Part shown: in pieces, positions 6,206-6,565 of the stretch
Layout: each line of letters starts with the position of its first letter
Numbering within the stretch: position 1 is the stretch's first letter
Assembly: GCA_002435875.1 (NCBI GenBank)
Contig: DIVN01000070.1
Span: forward strand, 1,201-7,765
Source of the DNA: Anaerolineales bacterium UBA6131
GTDB taxonomy: Bacteria; Chloroflexota; Anaerolineae; UBA2200
DNA length: 6,565 bases
Direction: 5' to 3'
Notes under the pieces: model-generated
What the model was told of the DNA's origin: nothing
Database searches by the model: none
What the model saw: the letters and a program-made list of their open reading frames with translations, nothing else
Position numbers and translations under genes: made by a program

Positions 6206-6239
6206 TTGACAAGCGGAGTATTGTAGTCCACAATATGGT
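6206..6239. promoter_or_regulatory. Palindrome TATTGT-N5-ACAATA overlapping promoter-like elements on both strands
   Basis: The dyad lies at 6219-6235 with perfect 6-bp arms. On the plus strand TTGACA (6206-6211) is followed after 17 bases by CACAAT (6229-6234, 4 of 6), a possible promoter for the secreted-protein gene. On the minus strand TACAAT (6220-6225, 5 of 6) is a possible -10 for the mevalonate operon, without a convincing -35. An A/T-rich dyad over both would be a natural site for a shared repressor. This is a motif reading only. Confidence 0.35.
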
Positions 6240-6277
6240 AATCCTGATCCATGTGTGGTGAGCGAAGGAAGCACCCT

Positions 6278-6299
6278 GCTGCGCCGTGTCGTGCGCAGC
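6278..6299 (+). repeat. 7-bp inverted repeat (GCTGCGC/GCGCAGC) in the leader of the secreted-protein gene
   Basis: Perfect 7-base GC-rich arms with an 8-base loop lie about 75 bases before the ATG at 6375. No T-run follows, so a terminator is unlikely; a leader stem-loop is possible. Confidence 0.35.
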
Positions 6300-6374
6300 T
6301 CATTGCAGCCACCGTTGCACAACGCGCCGGCCTTCTCACCCCAGCAGGCCTGTTTCCGATTGGAGGTGAAGACC

Positions 6375-6565
6375 ATGCGGCGCCTGATCAGCTCTTGCGC
6401 CCTCGTTCTTGCTCTCGCGTTTCTGGTGACGTCACCTACTGCACGCAGCCAGGGTCCGCTCTATGACCCTGCTACCGAGCGCTTTGGCGTAGGTGTCAAT
6501 GCCCACTTTGGGGAAATCACCGACTATGACGTCGGATCGCTGCATATCGGCTGGTACTCGGACTG
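6375..6565 (+). CDS. Secreted protein of unknown function, N-terminal part only
   Basis: 63 codons are visible before the window ends. GGAGGTG (6362-6368) sits 8 bases (from GGAGG) before the ATG, a strong site. The product begins with a clear Sec signal peptide: Arg2-Arg3, a hydrophobic stretch from about Leu4 to Val18, and a likely cleavage after Ala23-Arg24-Ser25. The mature start continues PLYDPATERFGVGVNAHFG and then ITDYDVGSLHIGWYSDW. The 'YDV..L..GWYSDW' pattern resembles the start of secreted, often TIM-barrel-like (glycoside-hydrolase-like) proteins I recall from Chloroflexota, but this is weak recall and no catalytic residue is in view. It is divergent from the mevalonate operon and shares the 393-base intergenic region; a functional link is not implied. 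Confidence 0.8.
   Translation, partial: MRRLISSCALVLALAFLVTSPTARSQGPLYDPATERFGVGVNAHFGEITDYDVGSLHIGWYSD

Larger units (their letters stand above)
5982..6374. other. Divergent intergenic region with several inverted repeats, no convincing gene
   Basis: 393 bases between the reductase gene (minus) and the secreted-protein gene (plus). Short open frames here show no family resemblance and no good ribosome binding sites, so they are left out. The region holds the mevalonate-operon leader with a terminator-like hairpin (6016-6044), inverted repeats at 6087-6106, 6154-6167 (TGGCC/GGCCA, 4-base loop), 6219-6235 and 6278-6299, and promoter-like hexamers on both strands near 6206-6239. No tRNA or other recognisable RNA gene was found. 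Confidence 0.75.

Noticed and set aside
6032..6376. Short open frames on both strands of the divergent intergenic region
   Set aside because: 60-90 codons, mutually overlapping, no ribosome binding sites or recognisable motifs.
1..6565. CRISPR arrays, insertion sequences, tRNA or rRNA genes
   Set aside because: No regularly spaced repeats, transposase-like products, terminal inverted repeats or cloverleaf sequences were seen.

Overview
The window carries bacterial DNA of moderately high G+C. It is dominated by a four-gene minus-strand operon for the upper mevalonate pathway. The combination is a class II HMG-CoA reductase of the Pseudomonas mevalonii type, followed by an archaeal-type HMG-CoA synthase, an SCP2-type thiolase and a small DUF35 zinc-ribbon/OB-fold protein. 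From memory this set, together with a YchF carrying a GLPNSTKTT nucleotide-binding loop, fits Chloroflexota best. That assignment is inference; no rRNA or other phylogenetic marker is present.

Layout from left to right. 1-1051 (minus): ychF, a redox-regulated P-loop ATPase, lacking only its last ~10-15 residues at the window edge. 1052-1242: ychF promoter and a strong perfect hairpin at the predicted transcript start. 1243-1797 (minus): GNAT acetyltransferase of the YhbS kind. 1798-1977: spacer with no clear terminator. 1978-5981 (minus, read right to left): HMG-CoA reductase, HMG-CoA synthase, thiolase, DUF35 protein. 5982-6374: divergent intergenic region rich in inverted repeats, including a terminator-like hairpin just ahead of the HMG-CoA reductase gene. 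6375-6565 (plus): start of a secreted protein that leaves the window.

Functionally, thiolase would make acetoacetyl-CoA from two acetyl-CoA. HMG-CoA synthase would add a third acetyl unit. HMG-CoA reductase would reduce HMG-CoA to mevalonate, the precursor of isoprenoids such as carotenoids, quinones and hopanoids. In archaea, thiolase and HMG-CoA synthase are physically bridged by the DUF35 protein, which helps pass on acetoacetyl-CoA; the gene set here suggests the same complex. The lower-pathway genes (mevalonate kinase, decarboxylase, IPP isomerase) are not in the window.

The most striking point is in the thiolase. The position expected to hold the nucleophilic cysteine reads Asp (codon GAT at 3354-3356), and the catalytic GHPxGATG loop reads GHPIAASG, while both catalytic-site histidines are kept. 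Either this clade uses an altered mechanism, or the protein is a structural or aldolase-like partner and the real thiolase lies elsewhere.
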